Source: Salinibius halmophilus | GTDB taxonomy: Bacteria; Pseudomonadota; Gammaproteobacteria; Pseudomonadales; Natronospirillaceae | DNA length: 64,000 nt | Assembly (NCBI RefSeq): GCF_003577475.1 | Contig: NZ_QPEP01000004.1 | Span: forward strand, 248,001 to 312,000 | Direction: 5' to 3' | Part shown: piece after piece, positions 1 through 8,762 of the stretch | Numbering within the stretch: the first letter of the stretch is position 1 | How the letters are laid out: each line of letters begins with the position of its first letter | The notes under the pieces: generated by a model | Told to the model about the DNA's origin: nothing | Databases searched by the model: none | What the model saw: only the letters and a program-made list of their open reading frames with translations | Program-made: the position numbers and the translations under genes

Positions 1-436
1 CAGACAACTGCACTGGGTAGTGGTCCATGCGCGCGCCTAGCCCTACTCGCTCTAGCAAACTTTTGGCATCGTTTGCCGCCGAGGTCGACTTTTTTACTTC
101 CAGTGGCAGCATCACATTTTCTAGTGCCGTCAAACTTGATAACAACTGGAAGTTTTGAAATACAAAGCCCACTTTTTCGGCTCGCACCCGAGCACGACCT
201 TCTTCATCGAGCTTAGTAATGTCCTCGCCCGCCAAATGAATACTGCCGTGGCTAGGAGTATCTAGCCCTGCCAACATACCCAGTAACGTCGACTTACCTG
301 AACCTGAAGCGCCAATGATGGCAACCGAAGTTCCTGCTTCAATCGTAAGGTCAATACCCTTTAAAATTGTTAAAGTTTCCTGACCGCTTTGTACTTCGTG
401 CTTTAATGCCGAAGTTGTAATGATGGAGTTGACCAT
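1..436 (-). CDS. ybbA: ABC transporter ATP-binding protein, YbbA/LolD type (partial)
   Basis: This is the 5' part of an ABC ATPase gene that leaves the window at base 1. Translating the complement gives a Walker A loop (GASGSGKST) near residue 45 and a Q-loop region (FVFQNFQLL), followed by a LolD-like stretch (SLTALENVMLPLE). The family powers FtsX/MacB-like permeases acting on envelope lipids or lipoproteins. The start is taken as the ATG at 436-434, which overlaps the tesA start on the other strand. The divergent ybbA/tesA pair is the arrangement known from E. coli, which supports the name. The permease (YbbP) would lie outside the window. Confidence 0.85.
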   Translation of the reverse strand, partial: MVNSIITTSALKHEVQSGQETLTILKGIDLTIEAGTSVAIIGASGSGKSTLLGMLAGLDTPSHGSIHLAGEDITKLDEEGRARVRAEKVGFVFQNFQLLSSLTALENVMLPLEVKKSTSAANDAKSLLERVGLGARMDHYPVQLS

Positions 437-1040
437 GGTGAAAAAGATTTTCCTCAGCCTAATATTACTGGTTTCGTTGCCAAGTATGGCAGACACAGTA
501 CTAGTATACGGTGATAGTTTGAGTGCGGGTTATGGTTTGGCCAATGAAGAACTCGGCTGGGTGCCACTACTTGGCGAAGCGCTAGGCGATGATCACCAAG
601 TGTTAAATGCTTCGATTAGCGGCGAAACATCCCGCGGCGGCTTGTCGCGCCTGCCTGCCGTGCTAGATCGCATGCAACCAGATGTGGTGATTTTAGAGCT
701 AGGCGCCAACGATGGTTTGCGTGGCTATCCGCTAAACCAGCTCGAACAGAACCTGAATAGGATGATCGACCTAATCGAAGCTGCCAACGCCGAAGTGCTT
801 TTAGTAGGCATTCACTTACCGCCAAATTATGGCCCCGCCTATACCGAGCCGTTTTTTGATTTGTACCGAGCCATTGCCGAGCAACGCCAAGTAGCCTACC
901 TACCGTTTTTGCTCGATGCAGTCGCCCTGCAGGCCGACCTAATGCAAGCGGATGGACTGCACCCAAATGCTGACGCTCAGCCAGTTATCCGTGATACGGT
1001 ACTGCCATATTTGCGCCCACTATTGGAGTCGAACTCGTGA
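435..1040 (+). CDS. tesA: Thioesterase I / lysophospholipase L1 / arylesterase
   Basis: A periplasmic SGNH-hydrolase that cleaves acyl-CoA thioesters, lysophospholipids and aryl esters. A signal peptide (about residues 1-19, ending SMA) precedes the GDSL block (VYGDSLSAGYG, nucleophile Ser about 28), the GAND block (Asn of the oxyanion hole) and the C-terminal DGLH block with the catalytic Asp/His. The 201-residue length is normal. The ATG at 435 is chosen because GGAG at 425-428 sits 6 bases upstream and the signal peptide then begins MVKK; an ATG at 420 is also open. It is divergent from ybbA, and its last bases overlap the next gene. Confidence 0.93.
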   Translation: MVKKIFLSLILLVSLPSMADTVLVYGDSLSAGYGLANEELGWVPLLGEALGDDHQVLNASISGETSRGGLSRLPAVLDRMQPDVVILELGANDGLRGYPLNQLEQNLNRMIDLIEAANAEVLLVGIHLPPNYGPAYTEPFFDLYRAIAEQRQVAYLPFLLDAVALQADLMQADGLHPNADAQPVIRDTVLPYLRPLLESNS

Positions 1041-1990
1041 AAATAGCTTTTTTAGATCGCGATACCTTTCCACAAGAATTTACTACCAGCCTACCGGCGA
1101 GCTTGGGAGAGTACATTGAATATGCCAATACTACTCCTGAGCAACGAGTAGAACACTTACAAGGTGTGCAGGTGGCCATTGCCAACAAAGTGGTATTCGA
1201 CCGAGCGCTACTAGAGCAGCTGCCAGACCTTAAACTGATTGCACTGACCGCTACGGGTTACAACAATGTCGACCTAGAAGCCTGCCAAGCACTAGGCATT
1301 CACTGTGCCAATGTAGCCGGTTACAGCACCGACAGCGTTAGCGACCATACGATGATGCTGATTTTGAACCTAATGCGTAATCAGCCCGCCTTTTTAGCAG
1401 ACCAATACCAGCAAGGCTGGGCCGGTGGTCCCTTCTTTTGCCGCCAACTAGCGCCCATGACCGACCTGCGCGGCAAAACCCTTACCCTTGTTGGGCGTGG
1501 CGACCTAGGACAAGCCACCGCTCAGCGCGCCAGCGCCTTTGGCATGCAAGTGCTGTTTGCCGAACGCAAAAATGCCGACGAAGTTCGCCCCGGCTACACC
1601 GAGTTCTGGCAAGCGGTTGCCAGTGCTGATGTATTAAGCCTGCACTGCCCACTTACCAGCGACAACCACAAGATGATTGACGCTGAAGTCTTTGCCGCAA
1701 TGAAAGCAAGTGCTTACTTTATCAATACCGCGCGAGGTGCCTTGGTAGACGAACAAGCACTGGCCGATGCACTATCCAAGCAAAGCATTGCTGGTGCTGG
1801 TATTGATGTAGCAACCCAAGAGCCTATGCCAGCAGAAGCACCACTTTGGCAGCATGCGAATGCCAACAATGTGATCATTACCCCACATGTAGCCTGGGCC
1901 TCACGCGAAGCTGTGACCACACTTTGGCAAGGCATTATCGACAACATTAATGCATGGCAAAACGGGCGTACCGACCAGTTTCTTTGTTAA
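1037..1990 (+). CDS. D-2-hydroxyacid dehydrogenase (hydroxypyruvate/glycerate type)
   Basis: A 317-residue NAD(P)-dependent D-isomer 2-hydroxyacid dehydrogenase. Visible features are the substrate-domain start, the dinucleotide motif GRGDLG (about 152-157), and the catalytic triad Arg (NTARGALV), Glu (ATQEPMP) and His (ITPHVAWAS). The closest known role is HprA-like glycerate/hydroxypyruvate dehydrogenase, but the substrate cannot be fixed from sequence. The GTG start overlaps the tesA stop (GTGA), so the two are probably translationally coupled. Confidence 0.88.
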   Translation: MKIAFLDRDTFPQEFTTSLPASLGEYIEYANTTPEQRVEHLQGVQVAIANKVVFDRALLEQLPDLKLIALTATGYNNVDLEACQALGIHCANVAGYSTDSVSDHTMMLILNLMRNQPAFLADQYQQGWAGGPFFCRQLAPMTDLRGKTLTLVGRGDLGQATAQRASAFGMQVLFAERKNADEVRPGYTEFWQAVASADVLSLHCPLTSDNHKMIDAEVFAAMKASAYFINTARGALVDEQALADALSKQSIAGAGIDVATQEPMPAEAPLWQHANANNVIITPHVAWASREAVTTLWQGIIDNINAWQNGRTDQFLC

Positions 1991-2038
1991 GCGCTAGAGT
2001 GCTCCTATACTCCAAGTAATTGTGTAAGGAGTGCTCAC

Positions 2039-2962
2039 ATGACCAAACGCTTGGCAATCTGGCTGCCGATTAACTGGCTCTGTTTATTGGCGGCCTTCTG
2101 GTTAAACTACCCAGACCTTCCGCTACCTGAATCACTCATGGCGCCGCACTGGCAACCATTAAGCTGGGTAGCCCTAGTGCTGAGTACCATTGCCAGCGTT
2201 TGGGCGATTATGCAGACCGTCGCCGACTTTCGTGAGCGAATTTCCGACTATGCCCAACGGGTGCACACCAGCCATTTAGAAATTGAACGCTTGCAGCACG
2301 AGCAAAAACGCGCCGTACTCACCCGCGAAAAAGCCGAACGCTTTAGCCAAAACCGCGCCGAGCTTTCGGAATGGATAGCCGACGATTTGCAAACACTGGC
2401 CAGCGACGCCATTCGAACCATTAGCCCACAGAATCAAATGAGTCACAAAGCCGTTAGTCAAATACGCCAGTACGCCGACGAGCTCGCCGCCGTAGCGCAA
2501 TTAGAGCGCCAGCAGCAATTACCCGAGCTAGATGACGTATGGCTCGACCGCTTATTTGCCACAGCAGCCGAGCAACACCCAATTAACTTGTTATTAGCAG
2601 ATAGCGATATTGCCGTCAGCATGCCAAAAGCCTGGGGGGATCAGCTAGTGAAAGCCATGGTGCACGCCACCTTGGCATTTAGCCACGAGCAAGAAATACA
2701 GGTCATTCGCCACCAACATAGCGACTTAAACGAAGTTGTGCGAATGACAATAAGTGGGCCGTTGAATATTTCGGCGAGCGAACTGAGGCGCGCCTTGCGC
2801 CATGCATCGCTGGCCAAACAAAATGATGAAGCACTCGGCTGGCAGCTTGCTATTGCAGCACGCTACGCCGAGCGCTTAGGTGGCATTGTTAGTCACGAAC
2901 CAGAAGGCTTGGTGATAATTTTGCCTCTGCGTCCCAATCAAGTAACACAAATGGATCATTAA
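2039..2962 (+). CDS. Membrane protein with a histidine-kinase-like, apparently degenerate C-terminus
   Basis: A 307-residue protein with two N-terminal membrane helices (about 7-24 and 42-60), then a long charged coiled coil (about 68-115). The C-terminal part ends LGWQLAIAARYAERLGG, which resembles the last box of a HATPase_c domain. I see no H-box histidine in a recognisable kinase motif and no clear N or G1 box, so it may be a non-catalytic relative of sensor kinases. No response regulator is adjacent. The gene sits 48 bases after the dehydrogenase, and its 3' end overlaps the convergent M16-like gene by 74 bases. Its function is unknown. Confidence 0.7.
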   Translation: MTKRLAIWLPINWLCLLAAFWLNYPDLPLPESLMAPHWQPLSWVALVLSTIASVWAIMQTVADFRERISDYAQRVHTSHLEIERLQHEQKRAVLTREKAERFSQNRAELSEWIADDLQTLASDAIRTISPQNQMSHKAVSQIRQYADELAAVAQLERQQQLPELDDVWLDRLFATAAEQHPINLLLADSDIAVSMPKAWGDQLVKAMVHATLAFSHEQEIQVIRHQHSDLNEVVRMTISGPLNISASELRRALRHASLAKQNDEALGWQLAIAARYAERLGGIVSHEPEGLVIILPLRPNQVTQMDH

Positions 2963-5192
2963 TTTCGCGACGATCCGTAGCGAACTCAGCTTTGTTATAG
3001 CTGCCAAACTGGCCACTGTACTGATGATGCCACAATGCGGCACGATCCGACTCGGCAAGGGTTTCTAACCAACGCACAAAGCGGTCTTGACTCATCTGCG
3101 TAATGGCGGTTTTGTGGCGCAAGCGTTCATCTAGGTGCACATAGCCACGGCTGACCGCTTGCCAGTCTAATTGCGCTTGTAGCACAGGCGACTCAGGCAG
3201 GCGAGCAACACTTTCGGCCAGACCCATGCGCCACGCATCAAACTGTTGCCCTTCAATGGCTTTCACTTGCTCGGCTAAGCGGCTAATGAATCGACGCCAA
3301 TGTAGCTCCAGTAATCCTGGGTCGGTATCGGCGGCAATGCTCACGCGTAACACATCGCGCCACTGCTCAACTTGAGTTTGCAACTGCGGTGACTGAGCCA
3401 GCCCATAGTCACGCAGGGCATCTTCTAACCAAGCTTGCAACATCAGCTGCTGCGCGGCTTCGCTGTAGTCTTGGCGTGGCAAGTTCAAGCGGAAAGTATC
3501 GCCACCTTCGGTGAGCAAGAAAGTAGGCTCGTTTAACTGCCAGTGTAAGCCACCTTGTGGCTGCGCGGCGCCCTCTAGCTGGCGGCGCAACACTTGCATC
3601 ACTTCACTTACACTGGTTTGGTCGAGCGGGCCATCGTGCATGGCCAGCATCGGGCGGCTAAATAACCACGTTTGCAGTGCGCCAAGCCAGGCATCGCTCG
3701 TTAACTCACTGGCGGCGGTAATGGCTGGTTGCTGCTGCAAAAACTTAACCGGTGTTTGGCTTAACTGCGCTTGTGCTAGGTTGAACTGCCCATCAATAGT
3801 AGATAACCACAGCAGCCAACTGTTCACCGCGCCAGCTATTTCTTGCGCCGGGCCAATAAAACTTACCTGAAGTTGGGCGTTGACCAACTCAGCCGACACC
3901 AACACATGGCGCTGACTAAGCTGCTGATTAACCGACCCAGGCGCATTAATGGCCGCAGCCAGTAACTGAGCACTGGCGAGATCGGCTTCTTGCAACTGCC
4001 AAGCAACAAACAATTGCGACACCGGCGCCTCACTTTGGCGATGCCACTGCGCCCAGGCGTCGTCTTGATGAACTAACGACAACTGCTGGCGATATAAGGT
4101 GCTAGTCACCACAGGGTCGCGGCTAAAGGTTTGCGCCACAATCGGCAGTGGTCTTTCTGGCCAAATGCGCCCTAACTCAGCCACATTACTAAACGTTGAA
4201 GCAGGGGTTACACGGTCTTCATTGGTGGTGCCACGCAGAGCAATGGCAATTTGGTCGCTGGAGAAATTAAGCGCTGGGTCGGCCGTTAAACATGACTGCA
4301 TAGCACCACTAGCGCCAAGGCGCAGCAAGCGGTCAGACAAGTTGGTGTAGCAGCCTAGTGCATTTTGGAAGCGAGCAAAGTTAGGCCACTGCTGCGACAA
4401 AGCATAAAACCAAGCGATACCTTGTGATAAGTCGTCGGCATTGGCAAATTCAAAATGCAGCCAGTTTTGCTCAACCTGCCAGCTTGTTGGGGCCGGCGAA
4501 TAATCCGCTAGCGTTGCGAGCGCTTGTTCGATTGGCTGGCTACCAATATTCGTTACCGGAATAGACATGCGCGCGGCAACATCTAGGGAGTCCAACGTGC
4601 GGGTTAAACCAAGCTCTACCGCACCATTTGGCTGTGCTGGGCTAAGCGTTGTTAAACTCGCTGGCAACTGGGCACGCATGTCTGCTAATGACAGCGCACT
4701 GCTCACCACTAGTTTGGCGTCGCTGGTAAACGGACGCTGATTGCGAATGGCAGCACCGCGCCAATCACTTGGATAGTCTTTGGCTGGGTCGGCCACTAGG
4801 CTTGCTAACATATCAAGCAATGCTTGTGGGTCTCGCCCACTGGCTTTAATGTTCGTTTCGGCCATGCCACTAAACGCTTGCCATTGGCCACCTAGGCTTG
4901 TGACATAGCGTTTAATGGTAGTGTTCTGATATGGCCGCTCGGCCAATGCTACTACACCGCGAGACGCAGGCCCCTGCCAGTGCCAATAGGCATTTTTCGC
5001 CTTGGCATCGCTAATTAAATAAACCTGCAGGCCGTTGTCGAGTACCAGTTCGTCGACTAAGCGTTCATCTAGGTTAGCAATGGGCGAGCTTGGGTTAGCA
5101 AGCCAATAAGCTTGCAACTGTTGCCAGCCGAATAATCCAGCGGCCAATACTAAAATGGCCAGAATGGGTAACCAACGAAGTATTTTTGTCAT
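2889..5192 (-). CDS. Large M16 (insulinase)-like membrane-anchored protein lacking the zinc motif
   Basis: A 767-residue protein with one N-terminal membrane helix (about 5-24) and then an M16-type opening (LDNGLQVYLISD). In active pitrilysin-like peptidases this opening is followed by HxxEH; here that region reads WHWQGPASRGVVALAERP and no HxxEH is present. It may therefore be a non-catalytic M16 fold, like the inactive subunits of two-component M16 proteases. The ATG at 5192 is chosen because AGGG lies 6 bases upstream and the helix starts immediately. Its C-terminus overlaps the convergent kinase-like gene by 74 bases. The assignment rests on overall pattern, not on catalytic residues. Confidence 0.6.
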   Translation of the reverse strand: MTKILRWLPILAILVLAAGLFGWQQLQAYWLANPSSPIANLDERLVDELVLDNGLQVYLISDAKAKNAYWHWQGPASRGVVALAERPYQNTTIKRYVTSLGGQWQAFSGMAETNIKASGRDPQALLDMLASLVADPAKDYPSDWRGAAIRNQRPFTSDAKLVVSSALSLADMRAQLPASLTTLSPAQPNGAVELGLTRTLDSLDVAARMSIPVTNIGSQPIEQALATLADYSPAPTSWQVEQNWLHFEFANADDLSQGIAWFYALSQQWPNFARFQNALGCYTNLSDRLLRLGASGAMQSCLTADPALNFSSDQIAIALRGTTNEDRVTPASTFSNVAELGRIWPERPLPIVAQTFSRDPVVTSTLYRQQLSLVHQDDAWAQWHRQSEAPVSQLFVAWQLQEADLASAQLLAAAINAPGSVNQQLSQRHVLVSAELVNAQLQVSFIGPAQEIAGAVNSWLLWLSTIDGQFNLAQAQLSQTPVKFLQQQPAITAASELTSDAWLGALQTWLFSRPMLAMHDGPLDQTSVSEVMQVLRRQLEGAAQPQGGLHWQLNEPTFLLTEGGDTFRLNLPRQDYSEAAQQLMLQAWLEDALRDYGLAQSPQLQTQVEQWRDVLRVSIAADTDPGLLELHWRRFISRLAEQVKAIEGQQFDAWRMGLAESVARLPESPVLQAQLDWQAVSRGYVHLDERLRHKTAITQMSQDRFVRWLETLAESDRAALWHHQYSGQFGSYNKAEFATDRREINDPFVLLDWDAEAKLSPSLLVRD

Positions 5193-5308
5193 GTTCAACC
5201 CTGAAAGTCGTTTGCCCAATGATAACGCAATCTAAAACAAAATGATTGACTCGACGTTCATATCACTCTGCAGGTAAACTCGCGCCAGCAATTTTTATCG
5301 AGGTTTAT

Positions 5309-6184
5309 ATGGTCGCGCAACTCGCTGGCGTACTCGCTCCAGTTGTTTTAACAGTATTAATTGGTCTGCTATGGGGCAAGTGGCAGCGAAAAATAGATAC
5401 CGACGCACTGAACTTTGCCGTCATCAATATTGGCACGCCATGCCTAATTATTGCCTCGTTGGTGCAGGTAGATGTAGACACCAAGGTACTCAGCCAAGTG
5501 GCATTCGCCGCTTTAATTGTGGCATTTGCAACCGGTCTCTTGGCCACCATTGTGTGCAAACTTACAGGCTCGCCAATGCGCGCCTATGTACCTGGAGTGG
5601 TGTTTTCTAACAATGCCAACATGGGCCTACCGCTGTGTTTATATGCTTTTGGCGAAGTGGGGTTAAGTATTGGTGTGGCTTATTACGTGACCATTGCCAC
5701 CCTGCACTTTACCTTTGGTTTAATGTGGTTTAGTGGCAAACTTAGCTTTAAACCCATGCTCAAAAACCCAATCTTTTGGGCGGCCATGTTCGCCATTTTA
5801 ATGAAAGCCAGCAACACCGGCCTACCTGGCTGGCTCGGGAACTGGCTGCAGTTTGTAGGCAACCTTGCTAACCCATTAATGCTAATTTTGTTAGGAATTA
5901 GCCTTGCACGCATTCAGCTGACTACACTAAAGAGACCACTAGGTTTTGCCATGCTGCGTGTATTTGGCGGTATGACCGTAGCATATGGCGTATGCCAAAT
6001 GCTCGGCCTTAGCGGTGTAGTAGCTGGGGTAGTACTTATTCAAGCCAGCACAGCATCGGCAGTGGTGAACTATTTATTGGCCGAGCAGTATCAAAGCCAA
6101 CCGAAAGAAATGGCCGCTATGGTCATGCTTTCAACCGCCGTTGCGTTCGCGAGCATGCCATTTTTGATTGCAACGCTTATATAG
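5309..6184 (+). CDS. AEC-family (auxin efflux carrier-like) transporter
   Basis: A 291-residue integral membrane protein with about ten hydrophobic helices in the two-bundle AEC pattern. The first helix contains PVVLTVLIGLLWGKW, and the fourth region has the family-like NNANMGLPL segment with paired Asn and Gly-Leu-Pro. AEC carriers export or exchange small organic acids; the substrate is not predictable here. The start at 5309 is chosen over the upstream in-frame codon at 5246 because GAGG lies just before it and the first helix then begins directly. Confidence 0.85.
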   Translation: MVAQLAGVLAPVVLTVLIGLLWGKWQRKIDTDALNFAVINIGTPCLIIASLVQVDVDTKVLSQVAFAALIVAFATGLLATIVCKLTGSPMRAYVPGVVFSNNANMGLPLCLYAFGEVGLSIGVAYYVTIATLHFTFGLMWFSGKLSFKPMLKNPIFWAAMFAILMKASNTGLPGWLGNWLQFVGNLANPLMLILLGISLARIQLTTLKRPLGFAMLRVFGGMTVAYGVCQMLGLSGVVAGVVLIQASTASAVVNYLLAEQYQSQPKEMAAMVMLSTAVAFASMPFLIATLI

Positions 6185-6225
6185 AGAGCAACGCTTATTT
6201 AATAACCCTAACTCAGAGGCGTGTT

Positions 6226-6786
6226 TTGTCGGAACAACTGGATTTAAGCCATCACTTTCTTATTGCCATGCCAGCCCTAGCCGATAGCTGGTTTGAACGA
6301 GCCGTGATTTATTTGCTCAATCATGATGAGGAAGGGGCCACAGGTGTGGTGGTTAACCGTGCCCTACCCGACTTTGGCTTAAAAGAGTTGTTAGACGAAG
6401 TAGAAATTCCCAACCAACACTTGTTGCAACAGCAACCTGTGATGCTAGGCGGGCCGGTGTCGGTAGAACAGGTATTTTTACTGCACAAGCGTCAAGATCA
6501 TTGGCAGCATTCGTTGCACAACCATTGGCTGTCGCTCACCGCATCGCGTGATGCGCTGTCGGCGGTAGCAAGCGGGTTCGGCCCCGAGCCGGTGATGCCA
6601 CTTATTGGTTATTCGGGCTGGGGCGCTGGCCAGCTTGAAGAAGAGATTGCCGATAACGCTTGGTTAACCGTTGCTGCCGACGAAACGATTATATTTGAAA
6701 CCAACATAGACGACCGCTACGAAGCAGCGGTGCGCTTATTAGGCTTCGACCCAGCTTGGCTAGCGAGCACCGGCGGACACGCCTGA
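6226..6786 (+). CDS. algH: UPF0301/YqgE (AlgH) family protein
   Basis: A 186-residue cytoplasmic protein of the YqgE/AlgH family. It shows the N-terminal HHFLIAMPAL, the GVVVNRAL segment and the GGPVSVEQVFLLH and GYSGWGAGQLEEEI blocks typical of the family. The molecular role is not established; AlgH has been linked to alginate regulation in Pseudomonas. The start is TTG at 6226, with AGAGGC about 6 bases upstream. Its end overlaps the convergent cupin gene by 27 bases. Confidence 0.9.
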   Translation: MSEQLDLSHHFLIAMPALADSWFERAVIYLLNHDEEGATGVVVNRALPDFGLKELLDEVEIPNQHLLQQQPVMLGGPVSVEQVFLLHKRQDHWQHSLHNHWLSLTASRDALSAVASGFGPEPVMPLIGYSGWGAGQLEEEIADNAWLTVAADETIIFETNIDDRYEAAVRLLGFDPAWLASTGGHA

Positions 6787-7107
6787 AAACACGGCCAACC
6801 AAATGGTGACAGGCTCGGCTTGCGTGTAAGTCACCAAGTGCTTGCGCCCGGCTGGAATAAACAAATGATCGCCTTGGGTTAGCCGATAAACCGCTTTGGG
6901 TTCTAGCAGCGTTACCTCGGCCTCACCCTGTAAAATCAACACCCATTCATCTTCTAATTGCTTGTAAGGCTGGTTGCTTGGCGTAGTTTGCCCAGCAGAA
7001 ACAATGCGCTCAATGCGGCAATTAGGCAGTTTTAGCAAATCTTCAAATTGTTCTGCTTGAGTTGCGCTGGGGCATCCGGTAAAAACATTGCCAAATAACT
7101 CGTTCAT
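6760..7107 (-). CDS. Small cupin-domain protein
   Basis: A 115-residue single-domain cupin. Cupin box 1 is degenerate (EDEWVLILQGEAEV, where the usual HxH becomes DEW). Box 2 is clearer (GDHLFIPAGRKHLV, with His). The similar proteins I know are annotated as cupins or phosphoribosylaminoimidazole carboxylase-like, with no defined substrate. The ATG at 7107 is divergent from efpL with only 11 bases between the two start codons, so each promoter must lie inside the neighbouring gene. An in-frame alternative start lies at 7116. Confidence 0.75.
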   Translation of the reverse strand: MNELFGNVFTGCPSATQAEQFEDLLKLPNCRIERIVSAGQTTPSNQPYKQLEDEWVLILQGEAEVTLLEPKAVYRLTQGDHLFIPAGRKHLVTYTQAEPVTIWLAVFSGVSAGAR

Positions 7108-7118
7108 AAGGAACACCT

Positions 7119-7688
7119 ATGCCTAAGGCTGCTGAAGTAAAACCTGGCCACATTGTAGAGATTGATGGCAAGAACTGCACCATTCGCTCAGTAGACGTTC
7201 GCTCACCCACTGCCCGCGGCGCGGCAACGTTATATAAGTTTGTTGCCTTTTCGATTCCAGAAGGCCAAAAAGTTGAGGCCACCTGCAAAGGCACCGACAT
7301 TCTAGGCGACGTAGACTTCGTGCGCGTAGACATTCAAGCCTTGTTCAATGATGGCGAGTTCTGGAACTTTATGGACAACGAAACCTTCGACCAATACCAG
7401 CTGGCCAACTCGGGCCTAGCGGGCATTGGTGAGTGGCTGCAAGACGGCATGCAAGTACAGGGCATGTTGATCGACGGCCACCTTGCCAGCATTCAATTAC
7501 CGAACACCATCGACTGCGTAGTCGCCGATACCATGCCGTCGTTAAAAGGCTCTACAGCAGTCAAAAAGCCTAAGCCTGCGGTTCTAGATAATGGTGTATC
7601 GGTTATGGTGCCGGATTACATTGTAAACGGCGAGAAGGTGAAAATTGACCCAGAAGAAAAACGCTTCATTTCGCGCGTGACAGATTAA
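7119..7688 (+). CDS. efpL: EF-P-like translation factor EfpL (YeiP)
   Basis: A 189-residue elongation factor P paralogue of the YeiP/EfpL subfamily, which helps ribosomes stalled on proline and other difficult motifs. The three-beta-domain EF-P layout is visible: a KOW-like N-terminal domain with the tip SPTARGAATLYK (Arg at the position that is a modified Lys in EF-P), an OB-like middle domain, and the C-terminal NGEKVKIDPEEKRFISR. Arg at the tip and the ARGAAT signature separate EfpL from EF-P. The SD AAGGA lies 6 bases before the ATG. Confidence 0.93.
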   Translation: MPKAAEVKPGHIVEIDGKNCTIRSVDVRSPTARGAATLYKFVAFSIPEGQKVEATCKGTDILGDVDFVRVDIQALFNDGEFWNFMDNETFDQYQLANSGLAGIGEWLQDGMQVQGMLIDGHLASIQLPNTIDCVVADTMPSLKGSTAVKKPKPAVLDNGVSVMVPDYIVNGEKVKIDPEEKRFISRVTD

Positions 7689-7691
7689 GCC

Positions 7692-8147
7692 ATGCTAGTG
7701 CAGCTTGTTGAAAAACCAGCCAATGAGATAACAGCGCTCGCCCAAGCGCTGTTAATCCCCGAGGTGCTCAAACATTTACCAGACCACTGGCAGCCGGTGA
7801 CCAACGCCGAAGCGGCCCTTAACTGGCTAAATGAACAACAAGCCATCTTCCACGAGATTCAATATCAGCACCAACCAGCCGGTTTGGTGCTGATACATCA
7901 ACCTACCCCAGACACTTGGTATCTTGGTTTTATGCTACTGCCCAAGTTTTGGGGCCAAGGCATTGCCTCCACCGTAGTGAAACAAGTACAAACCCTTGCC
8001 CAGCAGGCAGCGGTTAAACAAATCGTTGCAGGCGCCAGTGCCGATAACATTGCTAGCCAGAAACTGCTAGAAAAATGTGGGTTTGCCCTCAGCCAATCAG
8101 ATGACCAAGTTTATGCGCAATGGGTGCCCGATAACGGCGTAGCCTGA
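7692..8147 (+). CDS. GNAT-family N-acetyltransferase
   Basis: A 151-residue protein starting 3 bases after efpL, so probably co-transcribed. The acetyl-CoA-binding motif A region is visible as LGFMLLPKFWGQGIASTVV (Q/RxxGxG/A-like GQGIAS), and the terminal ENxxSxxLLEKxGF pattern appears as DNIASQKLLEKCGF. The family resembles RimJ/RimL-type acetyltransferases; the substrate is unknown. Its last 37 bases overlap the convergent gene. Confidence 0.85.
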   Translation: MLVQLVEKPANEITALAQALLIPEVLKHLPDHWQPVTNAEAALNWLNEQQAIFHEIQYQHQPAGLVLIHQPTPDTWYLGFMLLPKFWGQGIASTVVKQVQTLAQQAAVKQIVAGASADNIASQKLLEKCGFALSQSDDQVYAQWVPDNGVA

Positions 8148-8470
8148 TGGAACCGCAACTGCCAACTACTCTTGCAGCATTGCCAAATAGAGCTGCGCTG
8201 CGCGCGCTGCCAAAAACTACCGTTCTCGCCTTGCCAAGCACTTTGATAACTTAATTGTACTAGTTCGTCTGATAACTGATGCCACGCCATGCACTCTAGC
8301 ACGAGGGTACGCTCTGCTGGCTGAGACGCGCATTGGTAGTCGGCCCGGCCATAGCGCAAACCGGTATCGGAAATGCCAGTGAAGTTTGGGTGCAGAAACT
8401 GTGGTGCAAGCGACCTTTCTAGCCACTGCTGCTCAAAGGGTTTAAATAAAGACAAAATAATATCGGCCAT
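8111..8470 (-). CDS. Small NTF2-like (DUF4440-type) protein, tentative
   Basis: A 119-residue soluble protein. The order of elements (helical start, FLHPNFTGISDTGLRYGRADY, then strands ending in W..R...SIW) is that of NTF2-like/DUF4440 cone folds, which are often used as binding or small-enzyme domains. There is no diagnostic catalytic residue. The ATG at 8470 is chosen, with 8476 as an alternative. The 3' overlap with the convergent GNAT gene is 37 bases. Confidence 0.6.
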   Translation of the reverse strand: MADIILSLFKPFEQQWLERSLAPQFLHPNFTGISDTGLRYGRADYQCASQPAERTLVLECMAWHQLSDELVQLSYQSAWQGENGSFWQRAQRSSIWQCCKSSWQLRFHQATPLSGTHCA

Positions 8471-8762
8471 AAACAATTAGCCCAAAAAAGTAAAAAAGAG
8501 AGAGGTGTTCAATTTTATGTTACCGGTTTCATCTATCCAAACAGTAAGTCTGATTGAACAACGTTCGCTACCCACGATTGTGCGGTAAATCCAATTTTTG
8601 AACTCCGCTAGCCGTTACATCCAGTTACATTTTTAATATATCGGCTAAAAACTCATCACCTTTAAACCTGAACAACAGCGCGCATGGGCTGCATTTTGCA
8701 GCCTACTTTGCGCCAGCCTTTGGTATGCTTAGGCCAGTATTAAAAACTTGCAAGGAATGACT

